Source of the DNA: Steinernema hermaphroditum
Lineage: Eukaryota; Nematoda; Chromadorea; Rhabditida; Steinernematidae
Direction of reading: 5' to 3'
DNA length: 64,000 bases
Assembly: GCA_030435675.1 (NCBI GenBank)
Contig: CM059621.1
Coordinates: 7,812,001-7,876,000, forward strand
Positions 48,432 through 59,159 of this stretch are shown in pieces (the first letter of the stretch is position 1; the number at the start of each line of letters is the position of its first letter). The position numbers were made by a program, and so were the translations under genes. The notes beneath the pieces were generated by a model. The model saw only the letters and a program-made list of their open reading frames with translations, had not been told where the DNA came from and searched no databases.

Positions 48432-48520
48432 GGTTCTACAACAATGTTTCCATCCGTAGTCTCCTCAGTGAGGCTACGGTTTTTCGCTTCTTCCAAAGTT
48501 TCCATATTACGTTCTTCTGT
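48432..48520 (+). repeat. Local repeat R2, copy 2
   Basis: Second copy of R2 in the same orientation, with an added CAGT in the middle compared with copy 1. Confidence 0.8.
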
Positions 48521-48886
48521 ATATTTTTTCAACTTTCTGCTCACCCTGTATATTCACGTTCTATTCAATCGGAATATACGTGCGCGTTCCAATCAACAGA
48601 GACTGCTTTGATGTGGAATTAAATTGTTCTGCATGACTGAACACAAACAAAACATTCAGAAACATATTATAAAATTCGGTCTTCCACATCATCTCTCGCT
48701 TTGTACAAAGATCCATTTCACTCTTCGTTGCCCCTCACACACATTCTGTGGAATTCTCGGTGCTGAAGAACCCACACAGGGTGTCGTGAGTCACCTGGAC
48801 ACTCGAAGGAACCTGTGCAGTTAAGACATTAGAAATTGCCGTCAAGTTGGACGCAAATGACACAATTTTCGCCGCTTTCGGAAACA

Positions 48887-48925
48887 CATAAACAGGAGGT
48901 TAAGACTCTTGTCCTCCTGTTTATG
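48887..48925. repeat. Perfect 13-bp inverted repeat (hairpin)
   Basis: CATAAACAGGAGG at 48887-48899 is the exact reverse complement of 48913-48925, with a 13-base loop. No gene is close by. Confidence 0.85.
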
Positions 48926-49151
48926 CATTTCCCGAGACGAACCTCCGCAGTTCGAATAAAGCGTCCGCCGTTTGAGTTGCGCCGTCGGGTAAGAGTTTTT
49001 ATTAATCGCAAACGGGTGCCCTTTCTCTAATTTTCGTCGAGATCTCTGAATTTACCGTCTTCCTCAGATTCAGGTCGCTTCAGAAATGGTGATCCGTCAT
49101 AAGTGATCACGTGGAAAGGTCACCTGGAACATTGAGGCCTTCTTTGAGTGA

Positions 49152-49198
49152 ATAGTCTTGGTCAGATTCCAAGTGCATAGTCTTGGTCAGATTCCAAG
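49152..49198 (+). repeat. Two-copy 25-bp tandem repeat
   Basis: ATAGTCTTGGTCAGATTCCA plus AG occurs at 49152 and 49177, a period of 25 bp. Confidence 0.85.
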
Positions 49199-52100
49199 AT
49201 AGATGCCCCCTGGAAGACAAACAAATCCTTTTTTCGGAAGAATATCTTGAACAGGTTGCGAAAACGATTAACGAAAATATGTTTTGACGTGGAATGCGAT
49301 CGTTCGAGAAGTTGAAAACCGGTAAGCGTGCACAAAAGGGTGTCACTCGAGTGATCTCTGAAATAACCTTTTAAGTCAGTTCCGAATTCAAATCCCTTTG
49401 AGACCTCCGAAGCGAGCGGCGCTAACGCGGGAAAGAGGGCCATCGGAACCCCTAAATTGGGTGCAGATTTCTCTTGTCCATGCGTTTCCAAGGTAGAACC
49501 CTCAATGTGGGTGCGTTCTGGTTTGCAGTGTTTATGTTCTCTATGGAAACGTTTCCCAAAAAGGAATTCACTGTTTAGTGGTCGTTTGTCGCGCAGCAGA
49601 GTTCATCAATCACGGTTACGAACTTGTTTACATGTTCCAGTCGGTACCTAACTGCCACAAGAGTTCTTGAGCTCTGATTGGGTCGAAAGAAAAGTAGTTT
49701 AACATGGTCAGTCGACGTTCTTGGAACTGTCGAACCATTGTGCTCCTTTTGGTGGACCCCATTCTATTAAGTCCTAGTTCTATGACTCTCCCGCCTACTC
49801 ATATGCGGAGATATTCCTCAAACTCCAGGTGTTTTCGAAACAAGTCACCGTAAAATACTAATTTGTCCGTTAGGAAGATTAGGATAAAGATCTCTTTTAT
49901 AATCATAAACAAAAGCGATATTTCCCTTTAAATAATCAAACGCAGTGGAAGGGTCTCCAAAATAGTGCTTCTCTTTGTTTTTGTATCAAGGCCTCCCTAG
50001 CTACGTGTGCACGACACTAATTGGTCACTTCTCGTCAATCCACGATGTAGGATATCGTGTTTGGAGGGACTAAATCGGCTTTTTCGAGCACAGCACAAAG
50101 CAGAATTCAACATTTCCTGTCCATCCGGCATTTCCTTAATCGCCATTTCTTCCACATAGTGACGTTCTTATCCTCAATCTCTTGTTTATCTTTTCACAAA
50201 ATCGCGAGATTAGTTGGGACGTCGCCGAGGTCACCGAGATTCATTCTTCCGGCGACGGAGCGTCCGGGCTCACGTGACTCCGTTTCCTCCGGAACCCGCG
50301 AGTTCAAAGATTTGCGCGGCTTTTGGTTTTGGGTTTTTCAAACAAGTCCAGCGCTAATTAGTTAATTGAGTACGGAGGAGCATGCCTAATCCCCTGCGAA
50401 GGCCTAACTGCAATCAAGTTCCGACTGCACTCTTGCACTCCCGCTCCTTTGTTTGTTCTTTTTCGGTTTCTGACCTTCTGCGTTGCAGGGAAACCCCAGC
50501 CACTTAAGACAGCATCGATCGACTCGGATTTCGCGCAAAACGCCTAATTAGCGAACTCACGCCAATCCTCTTACGTGAATAATTCAGCCGGTCTCCACAG
50601 ATCGGCTTGTTCTGGGCGTGCACCGGACACGCACGACCTTGTCTCCTAGTCGGCAGGCGTGGCACCCAATTAATTGGTTTGTCACCAAAAGTTGACAAAG
50701 TACCGGTCGAAGCCGGGGCGGCGCCTCTCTCTCGCGCGAAAATCTCATCGTCGATCAATTATCGAAGCAGCAGTCGCTTTATAAATTCACTAATTGGAAT
50801 TTCGCGATTCCGCTCGGTTGGTCCCACCGGCGACTTCCTTATTTTTGGCAAATTCAGAACTTGTCTTCTTGAGCCTCTTCTTGTGCCTTTCGCCCAGAGG
50901 AAGACGTGCCCGGGCACAAGAAGCGGCGACGTGGCGACGCTTTAGACGAAAGGTCTCACGCAAAGGACGCCCTTTAGGACCGTCTGCTTCTTGTGCCTTC
51001 GAATTCCAGGCCACTCATCGTCGGCCGACGAGGTTCCAGGTGAACAAATTGGGTGCGCTTAACAATTTTCTGCATCTTGTGCTGTGTCGAAAAAACGCGT
51101 TTATTGACACAAGTCGAGTGGCCGTTCGACAAATAAAATTGAAATTCTGGAGCACTCATTTCTTTTGTCTTCTCACGCTTTGATCGACGATTTCCTCGTT
51201 TAGGCGTGGAATTGCCTTCGAGGGTTCCCACCACTTTTTGAATCATGAATGAGGTGTGTTGGAGACCGCTTGGAAACCGAAATAGAGTAGAAGACCACTT
51301 TGTTCCAAAATGTGTCTTTTTATTCGCTTCTTCTTGGAGGTAAAAAGAGCCTTACGTCACTGGATCTACACGTTTCTAATCTTTGATGTGTCCGTGAACT
51401 CCAATCGAGTTGCCTGTTCCCGAAACATTTCGATATTTGTGTGGACTGGTGACGTGCAATGATGCCTTAGTTTTCCTCTTTAAGAGCATTCTTCACAATG
51501 CCTTCGTGCGTCATCCCACAAACACGGTCGTTATTGTAAAGAATCTAACGGTTAGGAAATTTTCTTTGGTATCTGATCACCTTGTTAAAGGAAAATCCAC
51601 GCAGTCCAAAGCCTCGACTTTCTTTTCCTCTCTTGGACTTTCTTGAAAAGTGATCGGATTCTTCGGTTCTTCCTGTATATCTCATCTCTAGGCGATCTCC
51701 GGTCGATTCCCTCGAACTCTGTCGCCTTCCAAAAAGTGATCTCGCGTCGATCGTCTTCCAAACAGTCAACATGGCCGTCACGAGAAACGAATTATCAGAT
51801 TCGTGCCTTTCCCTCAGAATCGGCCTCCAGTCGGGGTTTTCAAGGCCGTAAGCGCTACCTTATACAATGGGATGGCACGTGGTTTCTGCGATCTCTGACT
51901 GGAGGCTTTCTGTCCCTCTGCATGACTTCACCACTTCCGCTTCCCAACAACAAATCCATCGTCTTGTTATTAATCGATACCTGTTTTCATGTCACTACTC
52001 ATTAGCCATTTCACTTTCAAGATCGTCCTACGTGATCGTCGAGCGCGGGACGTGGCCTCCGTTTCTGGATTCCTAAGGCACGCCTTCGTTAGGAAAGCAC

Positions 52101-52379
52101 AGCTCTAGGCTAAATTTACCCAAAAAGAACGTACCTGGTCGTGGATTCACTCAGAATTTCTCCAAGATGAGGTCCACAAAGTGCATTCCTCTTTAGGCAA
52201 TAAATAACGCTCCGAATGGGGCGACTCTGTTTTCGTGTTTGCACCCCTGATGCGACACTTATTACTAACTTTCTGTCCGTTTCTAGTATACTTATTCCGA
52301 GTTTCCTGCGTCGCTGGACTCTGATGTGGACGCGTTTTTTACACTTTCTGCTGCGGGGGAACCTGTACCGCAAAGGTCA

Positions 52380-52661
52380 TTAACGGAAGTTACGGGCTTC
52401 TTTATGGTCCAGCCACTTACAGGCGTCTAAACTTTGATTCGCGGTTCTGTTTTTGGCGCAATCTAGCAGAGTAGCACCTAATCCTTCCAGTGCTGAGCAC
52501 CTGACGGCATCTGCGTCATAGCGCTGCATTTTAAAAGTGGGCCGCTGGAGTACTTCCACTAATCCGCTTTCCATGACTAAACGGTTGTATGCAAATCGGG
52601 GTTCCTCGTTTCGCAACGCAAATTCCGCACGTTCCAAGTGGTCGTCTTGGAGTGCGGGTGG
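52380..52661 (-). other. Possible coding exon, unidentified
   Basis: A minus-strand frame of 93 codons plus stop follows an acceptor-like ATTACAG at 52662-52668. The product has protein-like composition (RFAYNRLVMESGLVEVLQRP, later ALEGLGATLLDCAKNRTANQ) and ends in TAA. I could not find a matching upstream exon: the best-placed 44-bp intron gives a frame with no start codon before a stop. It could be a terminal exon of an unrecognised gene or a decayed fragment of one. Confidence 0.3.
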
Positions 52662-54298
52662 CTGTAATATTGAATCAGGGGTGCGCACTTTAGTACGGTT
52701 CGCACTTTAATGACATAAGTGAATGGAGAAGATCGATGATCAGCGTGGAACGGAGATGAAAGGTGGGCATCGACTTCTAGTGATCATCTCCCAATTGTTC
52801 TCTTGTTTTGTGGTGACTTTTGGGTCCTCCAACTCGTTCGTTTATGGAGAAGGAACCGAGTGAGGATCCTAGATTGCAGATTTAAAAAGCATTTTATAAT
52901 TTCGATCTATGACTCAGTTATGACTGTATTCTATAAAGGATTTGTGTTGTATTACGTACCATTTTCCATTTCAATTTCTTTAATCCTATATCTATTTATC
53001 TTTTGCAATTAATTGTGATTAAATAAGAAGAGATTGGAGGGCGGCGTTTATCCTTTCTTTGCCCCTTAACAAATGGATCATATCAGAATCCAAGCGAAGC
53101 TAATACTTACTGTCGCTCTTTGGCTACGGGGGCTACCAGAGCGACCCAAACAGCTTCCCCTTCTCACCGAAACGCATTACACAGAACGTCCTTCTTTTGT
53201 AGTTTCGTACAAAAAGGAGCTTGGAACATTTCCGCTCTCTTCGATTCTCTTCCAATAATAGATTCACTTGAAGGGATCGGAAGTTTCCGCCGACCCATCA
53301 AACTTCGAACCCATCCATCTTCTGCAGGAGCATAAATCAACAAACACCAATTTAGAGATTAAACAACCCCGTTTTCTTCTTTTTCGCTTCAATCACCGAA
53401 ATTGGACGCTTCTTCGCAACAGCTCTCGAAAGCGGCTTTGTGAGAGCGATCATTCCGAGAGCAAAATTCAAAATCAAAGAATGTTTTTCGTAAACAACCG
53501 TTACTATCGGGATACTGTAGCCCTGAATACAAACGAGTCATACAGAGATGGAAACATTTTGCAAAATAATCTCTACCGGGAGATACGGTAACCGTCAGAG
53601 GTGTGCACTTTCGAGGACACAAATCTGCTTTGCCGTTTTTTGGCGATTATCACCGCGATCTTCAGACCTAATCAGGCGAATCCGTCGGCGCTGTAACAAA
53701 CCAATCTGTCTTCGCCGCGGGCACAAAATGCGCAAAATCCGAAGGGTGAGAGTGCACTTCTTCTAAGCGGCTTTCCATAATTGAACCTGTTTGAGAAGGC
53801 GTCAGTGTATATGGCGCTGGAAACCCCTGCAATCAAACTCCCATCGGCAGTCCAATTGGCTCGCCACCCTCGCTACTTCGCGCCCGAATTCACCTTTGAC
53901 TCGATTAGGCCTGCGCGTTGCGTCAAAACAAACGCGGCTCCCGACTCGATCGCGACGGCCCAACTGGTCCCACAGCGAAACAGATAATTTAATTAGTGTA
54001 GGCGCGCTTCCTCCGCCGAAACGAAGACTGAACCCGAAGGGGTTTCGCACCCATTTATACACTGAATCCCGCGGCAGAGTCCATCGATCACCGGCGTGAC
54101 GTTGCAGGGCCTAAAATAGGCCCGGATCTGCGACGTTTCCGGTCGGAGGGGCGTGAACCTCGGCGCGAGTCCTATTTACGAGTCGCGACTGATCTCTGGC
54201 ATAAGTGCGTTAACGAAGTGGAAATTGCGTGATTGATTTGCCACATCAGGGGTGTCTTCCAGGTGACCGAGTGCCTCAAAGCAGAAAAGAAGTTGGAG

Positions 54299-57200
54299 AT
54301 GAACGGCGGTGGTCATCTCAACCATCGGAACGCCGACAGCGCCTACGGCAACGCCTACTGTGTGCCACGGCAGAATGACGAAAGTGAGTTCATTTCAGTT
54401 ACGTCTTGGCAGCCCCTATAAGAAAGTGTACGGTCTTGTAAGGTTTAAACGCTACGGGGGCCTTTGAAGGAGATCAAGGTGTAGAAAGAGCGAAAAAATT
54501 AGTTGATATTCAAAGCTTCTTAACGCTTTTCATCTCTGATGGCGTCAGACGAACAATAACGATAACAAGCCTCTGTCTTCTGCGAAAGGGGGACCTCGAT
54601 GGTTCCGTTCCTTCAAACCACTTCTAAGAGTCTTGATTCCAGAAAACGCCCTCCTCGAAGCCCTGACAACTGCTCAGTCGATCAGCATCGGTCGTCACAA
54701 TGAAAGTAAGCCAACTGATACCGTACCCACTTTAGCATTCCTCCAGGTGCCTCTGACAAAGTCCGCAAGTGCCTTCTGGACAACACCCACTCCATCGGAG
54801 AGACGACGATTCTCAGCGAGATGATGGAACTCTGCACCAATCAGACCCTCTTCTGGAAGCAGTCCTCCAGGTACCCATCCTCTCCCCCCCCCTCCTCTAA
54901 CCCTCTTCTCCAGATGCATCAAGTACGAGCAGAACGTGGAGGGCGAGGGCACGCGCCTCTCAAAGCCCCACCTGACGCTTCTGAAGATCTCGGCCCTTCT
55001 GCAGCTGAAGCACTGCCTCAAGAAGGGTCCGGCCCTTCTGGACCTGAACGTGCAGACCTACTCGCAGCTAGTGGGTAGGCGCCCCCAAAACTGTCACTTT
55101 CGATCGAACTCAACGTGATTCGATTTAGAGAAGGTAGTCAACAGCTGGAGCGAACAAGAACTGATCACAGGGAAGGAGAAGATCGCCGCGATCCGGAATC
55201 TCCTCAAGGCGAAGAAGCTGCACCTCGCCAACGGAAAGATGAAGACGAACAACGAGACCACCAACAACGGAAGTGGTGAGGGGAGGGCACGGGAACAGGC
55301 CTAAGAGGACAGTTCAGATGAGAAGGTGGACAGCTCGAGCGATGACCAGGAGGAGGCGAAGGAGAGGAACTTGTCCAGGAACTTCAGCGAAGTAGGTCCC
55401 GAGCCTCACTGACCTCACCTGGAACTTTAAGACCAACGAGAAGCTGATCAAAAAGCTGCCGACGAACACGGAGTGCGCCGTGATGCTCGTCGGCAACTGC
55501 CACGACATCGACCGGCCCCTGACGATGTTCGTGCGGCTCAACTGCGGGAAGTTGTTCCACCCGGAACTGCCGGACCACCCCTTCCCCGTGCGCTTCCTCT
55601 TCGTCTGCCTGACGCCCCACGAGAACTACCCTAACGAGACGGTGGAGTTGGGCCGCTCGATGTGCGCCCTCTTCGCCGACGACGTCTTCAAGACGGTGGC
55701 CCTGGTATGCGACGAGCAGGCGACCCTCTCCGACGCCATCGAGGACTTTCTCGGCGAGACGATCATCGTACCGCCGGGGAACTGCGACACGAGCACTCGC
55801 TGGGAGCCGGACGAGAAGAAGGCGCCGAAGCACAGGAACATTGAGACCTACCTGGACGCTTGCGGGGAGTTCGAGAGGGACCAGTTCTTCGACTACAAGG
55901 AGGAGGGCCACGGGGACATCGTCAGGACTGGACGACTCTTCGGAGGGCTCGTGGACGATCTAAAGTGAGTTCAGTTGAGAGCAGTCCGACTCTAGGGGGC
56001 CCATCTCAGGCGGAAGAAGAGCGTGTACGTGTCCGAGTTCACCGAGTTCTTCAAGGGCCGTCTCAGCCAGTCGTTCGCCGTAGTCATCTTCCTCTTCTTC
56101 GCCAACCTCACCTCCATCATCACGTTCGGTGCCGTGATGGAGCGCGTTCTGCACCACCAGATGGCCTCCATCGAGAACATCCTCTGCGGAGGCATCTCCG
56201 GCGTCGTCTTCGCCCTCTTCTCGGGACAGCCCCTCAACATCCTCTCGGCCACGGGTCCCACCCTCGTCTTCGAGAAGATCCTCTACGAATTCTGCCTCAC
56301 CCACGGCTGGGAGTTCCTCACCTTCCGCCTCTGGGTTGGCATCTGGATCGCCGTCTACCTCCTCATCCTCGTGGCCACGGACATGTCCGCCCTCGTCGGC
56401 CTCATCACGCGCTTCACAGAAGAGGCCTTCGCCACGCTCATCTCCGTCGTCTTCATCATCCAGGCCTTCCAGAAGCTCGGCTACATCGGCGACAACGCCC
56501 CCATCACCACGAACGTCACCGCCACGCTCGAAGACTCGTGTCGTTGCATCGTCAACGGTACCATCGAGGTCCCCTTTGTCAGCGTCTCAGGTACCGTACT
56601 GCCTCCCTGCACTCACCTCTCCCTAGAATGCCTCTCCAACGAATTCGCCGTCGCCGAGGGCCGCATGTGCAACTTCAAGCCCGACGTGTATATGTTCTCC
56701 ATCCTACTCACCATCGGCACCTTCGTCATCGCCTACGGCCTCAACGTCGTCCGCAACACCTCCTTCTTCTCCACCACCATCCGCAACACCCTCTCCGACT
56801 TCGGCGTCGTCATCGCCATCGTCATCATGACCTTCGTCAGCCACTACGTCGACCTCGACATCCCCATCCTCAAGATTCCCAGCAGCTTCCGCGTAGGCAC
56901 CTCCCCAGCTACAGTACCCTTCACAGATCCATTTCAGCCTACCATCAACCGCTCGTGGCTCGTGGACCCGTCCCACGCTGAGTTCGGAGAGTGCCTCCTG
57001 GCCGCCCTCCCCGCCGCCTTCTACACGATCCTCATCGTCATGGACCAGCAGATCACCGCTGTCATCATCAACCGCAAAGACAACAAGCTCCAGGTACTCT
57101 ACCCCCTATAGCTTCCCTGACACGTTCTTCCAGAAAGGCCACGGCTACCATCTCGACCTGCTCATCATCGCCTTCCTCATCCTCGTCTGCTCATTCCTCG

Positions 57201-57922
57201 GCCTCCCCTTCTACGTCGCCGCCACCGTACTCAGCGTGATGCACGTGGACGCCCTCCGCATCCAGACGGAGTGCACCGCCCCGGGCGAGAAGCCGCAGTT
57301 CCTCGGCGTCAAGGAGCAGCGCGTCACCGCCATCATCGCCCATCTCCTCATCGGACTCTCCGTTTTCCTCACGCCCATCATTAAGGTAGGATCCGGCTTC
57401 TAGGCCACACCTAGCCTAGCCCTTTGCAGCTGGTGCCCCTTCCCGTGCTCATCGGCATCTTCCTCTACATGGGCGTCGTCTCCCTGATGGGCCAGCAGAT
57501 CGTGCAGCGCTTCGCCCTCCTCTTCATGTCGATCAAACACCAGCCCGACTACCCCTGGATCCGCAACGTCCGCATGAAGCGCGTCCATCTCTTCACCGTC
57601 ATCCAGCTCCTCAGCATTGGCTCCCTCTTCGCCGTCAAGTACACCAAGGGTATCTCTATGATCTTCCCCATGATGGTAAGCTCGCCATCCCGCACCTGTA
57701 CCGTAGTCCTTTCAGTTGGTTCTGATGGTCCTGATCCGCATGTTCGCCCTCGACAAGCTGTTCACCAAGAAGGAGCTGCAGACGTTGGACGACCACGTGC
57801 CCTCGTTCCACGACGTGATGCAGCCCGGCAGGAAGAAGCTGCTGCAGAACTCGGACTCGCATTACGAAGACGAGATCCAGGCGCTGAAGAAGGCGTCCCA
57901 AGTGTCGCACGAGAGGGCATAG
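54299..57922 (+). CDS. SLC4-family bicarbonate/anion transporter (ABTS type)
   Basis: About thirteen exons join in frame to 964 residues: 54299-54383, 54643-54705, 54747-54870, 54914-55074, 55129-55275, 55318-55391, 55432-55964, 56010-56590, 56627-56892, 56938-57093, 57134-57385, 57430-57675, 57716-57922. The cytoplasmic half has SLC4 blocks ([29 protein letters not shown]). The membrane half has [43 protein letters not shown] and [19 protein letters not shown], diagnostic of SLC4. An extracellular loop carries Cys and N-glycosylation sites (NVTATL, NGTIEV). These proteins exchange or co-transport bicarbonate at the plasma membrane. The layout suits the Na+-coupled or Cl-/HCO3- group; which ions is not decided. 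The intron at 56591-56626 would be only 36 bp and may instead be coding, since it is in frame. The start is the first Met after an acceptor-like site; an upstream exon is possible. Confidence 0.9.
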
Positions 57923-58205
57923 AGTTCAAGTGCCTTACCCATTTGTTGCCAATCTCCTTTTGAGATTTTTCGCTATATTTGGTTGTTTTGTTGCTCAATA
58001 TTGTGTATAGATGTATCTGACGACATTTATGAGTAAATAGATTACCCGGTGATTGGCCGCCACTCGGAGAACACGCCTAGGGGTGCCTTCATTTAGAGAT
58101 ACGAACGACCCAGCTAGCAGCCCATCCGACTTCTTCTTTCTGGGACCCTCCTTTGTCACTTCGGTTAGCACTGCATTTCGCAATCCTCACATCATATAGG
58201 GAACT

Positions 58206-58475
58206 ATGACCCCACAGAGCCAACGCAAAGGCGATAACGCTTTGAAGATGAGAAGACTGATCCCGGAAGCGGTCATGGATCTCCTCGTCCTCTTCGACAC
58301 CGAAGTCTTCTGCAGGGTCCCCGATGCCGAAGAGGAAAGCGATCTCGCTCATGAGGCGAACGTGGACGTCAACAACAATGACCAGTTCCAGGTTAACAAC
58401 AACAACATTCGAGTAGTCGCGGAGACTAACACCCGCGGAATCTTCGCTGCTTTATGTGCCTGGCTTGTTATTTAG
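58206..58475 (+). CDS. Small protein with Asn-rich segment (family member 2)
   Basis: A single-exon frame of 89 residues, with an AATAAA 12 bases after the stop. It contains MDLLVLFDTEVF, an acidic stretch, then VDVNNNDQFQVNNNNIRVV, which parallels the end of the 45813 protein (HNNNVVVFQINNN). The C-terminus is hydrophobic (FAALCAWLVI). The Met used is the first of the frame; one at residue 15 (MRRLIPEAVMDLL) would also serve. An open frame also exists on the other strand, and choice of this strand rests on the shared motif and the polyadenylation-like signal. Confidence 0.4.
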   Translation: MTPQSQRKGDNALKMRRLIPEAVMDLLVLFDTEVFCRVPDAEEESDLAHEANVDVNNNDQFQVNNNNIRVVAETNTRGIFAALCAWLVI

Positions 58476-59159
58476 AAATGTTAAGAAATAAACTTCTGCA
58501 CGTTACGATACGTTGCTCTACGATATGTCGTGACCCTACAGCGTTTTTATACCGCTGGAACGATAGGATGTGGCAGAATCTTCTTTTGCCATAGAGAAGT
58601 CTGTGTTTGTAGACGTTCTCCTTTACCTTAGACGTTATTGAAGGGTGGGTCGTTATTAGACAGTGAAGTCCTTCCAGACCCTCAGGTACGGTAGCTCATG
58701 GTGATATCGACTGCCCCTCTCTGCCTCGTATTCCGACCCTTATTCCCCCTCTCTGCTTCATATTACTTTATCCACGTACCATTTCTTACTTGGAGTTACA
58801 GTTCAAAATATCACCATCTTTTCCTTGCACAGTGCATCGGTTTCGTTGCGACCCTGATTGTTCACGCTCAGTATACGGTAGTTGGCATTTTAGAAGAAAA
58901 TTCGTAAACCTCCCGCCTCGCAAACCAATCTCTCTCGACGGTCTTTTTGTGGGTAAAGTGGGCAGCTGAAAGCATCTGCAGCGCATTTCACTGATCATTT
59001 GTTTACCATCACCAGGATCTCACTGATTGCGACTCTGAGTTCGACGCATCTTATGATATTTCAAGCAGTTTTGATTGAATTTCGCGGTTACATATTCTAC
59101 TCGCGTCGTATTTTTGCAGCTGGTGTACTATTTCTCCTTGCTTTGTAGAAGCTCTCAAA
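58476..59159. other. Intergenic region upstream of STIP-1
   Basis: No gene seen. A TTTTTGCAG acceptor-like site at about 59111-59119 lies some 40 bp before the STIP-1 start and is copied in the pseudogene downstream. Confidence 0.4.

Larger units (their letters stand above)
46161..54298. other. 8.1-kb region without a confident gene
   Basis: No multi-exon gene can be assembled. It holds two pairs of local duplications at 47.8-48.5 kb, a hairpin at 48887-48925, a short tandem repeat at 49152, a possible coding exon at 52380-52661 (-), and at 50668-50679 the palindrome CCAATTAATTGG among other TAATT-rich motifs. The last part, 53.8-54.2 kb, is GC-richer and may be promoter sequence for the SLC4 gene. 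Confidence 0.4.

Noticed and set aside
55860..56981. 373-residue frame overlapping the SLC4 gene
   Set aside because: It is the +1 shadow of strongly biased SLC4 codons and is rich in His/Arg/Pro, as expected for such shadows.
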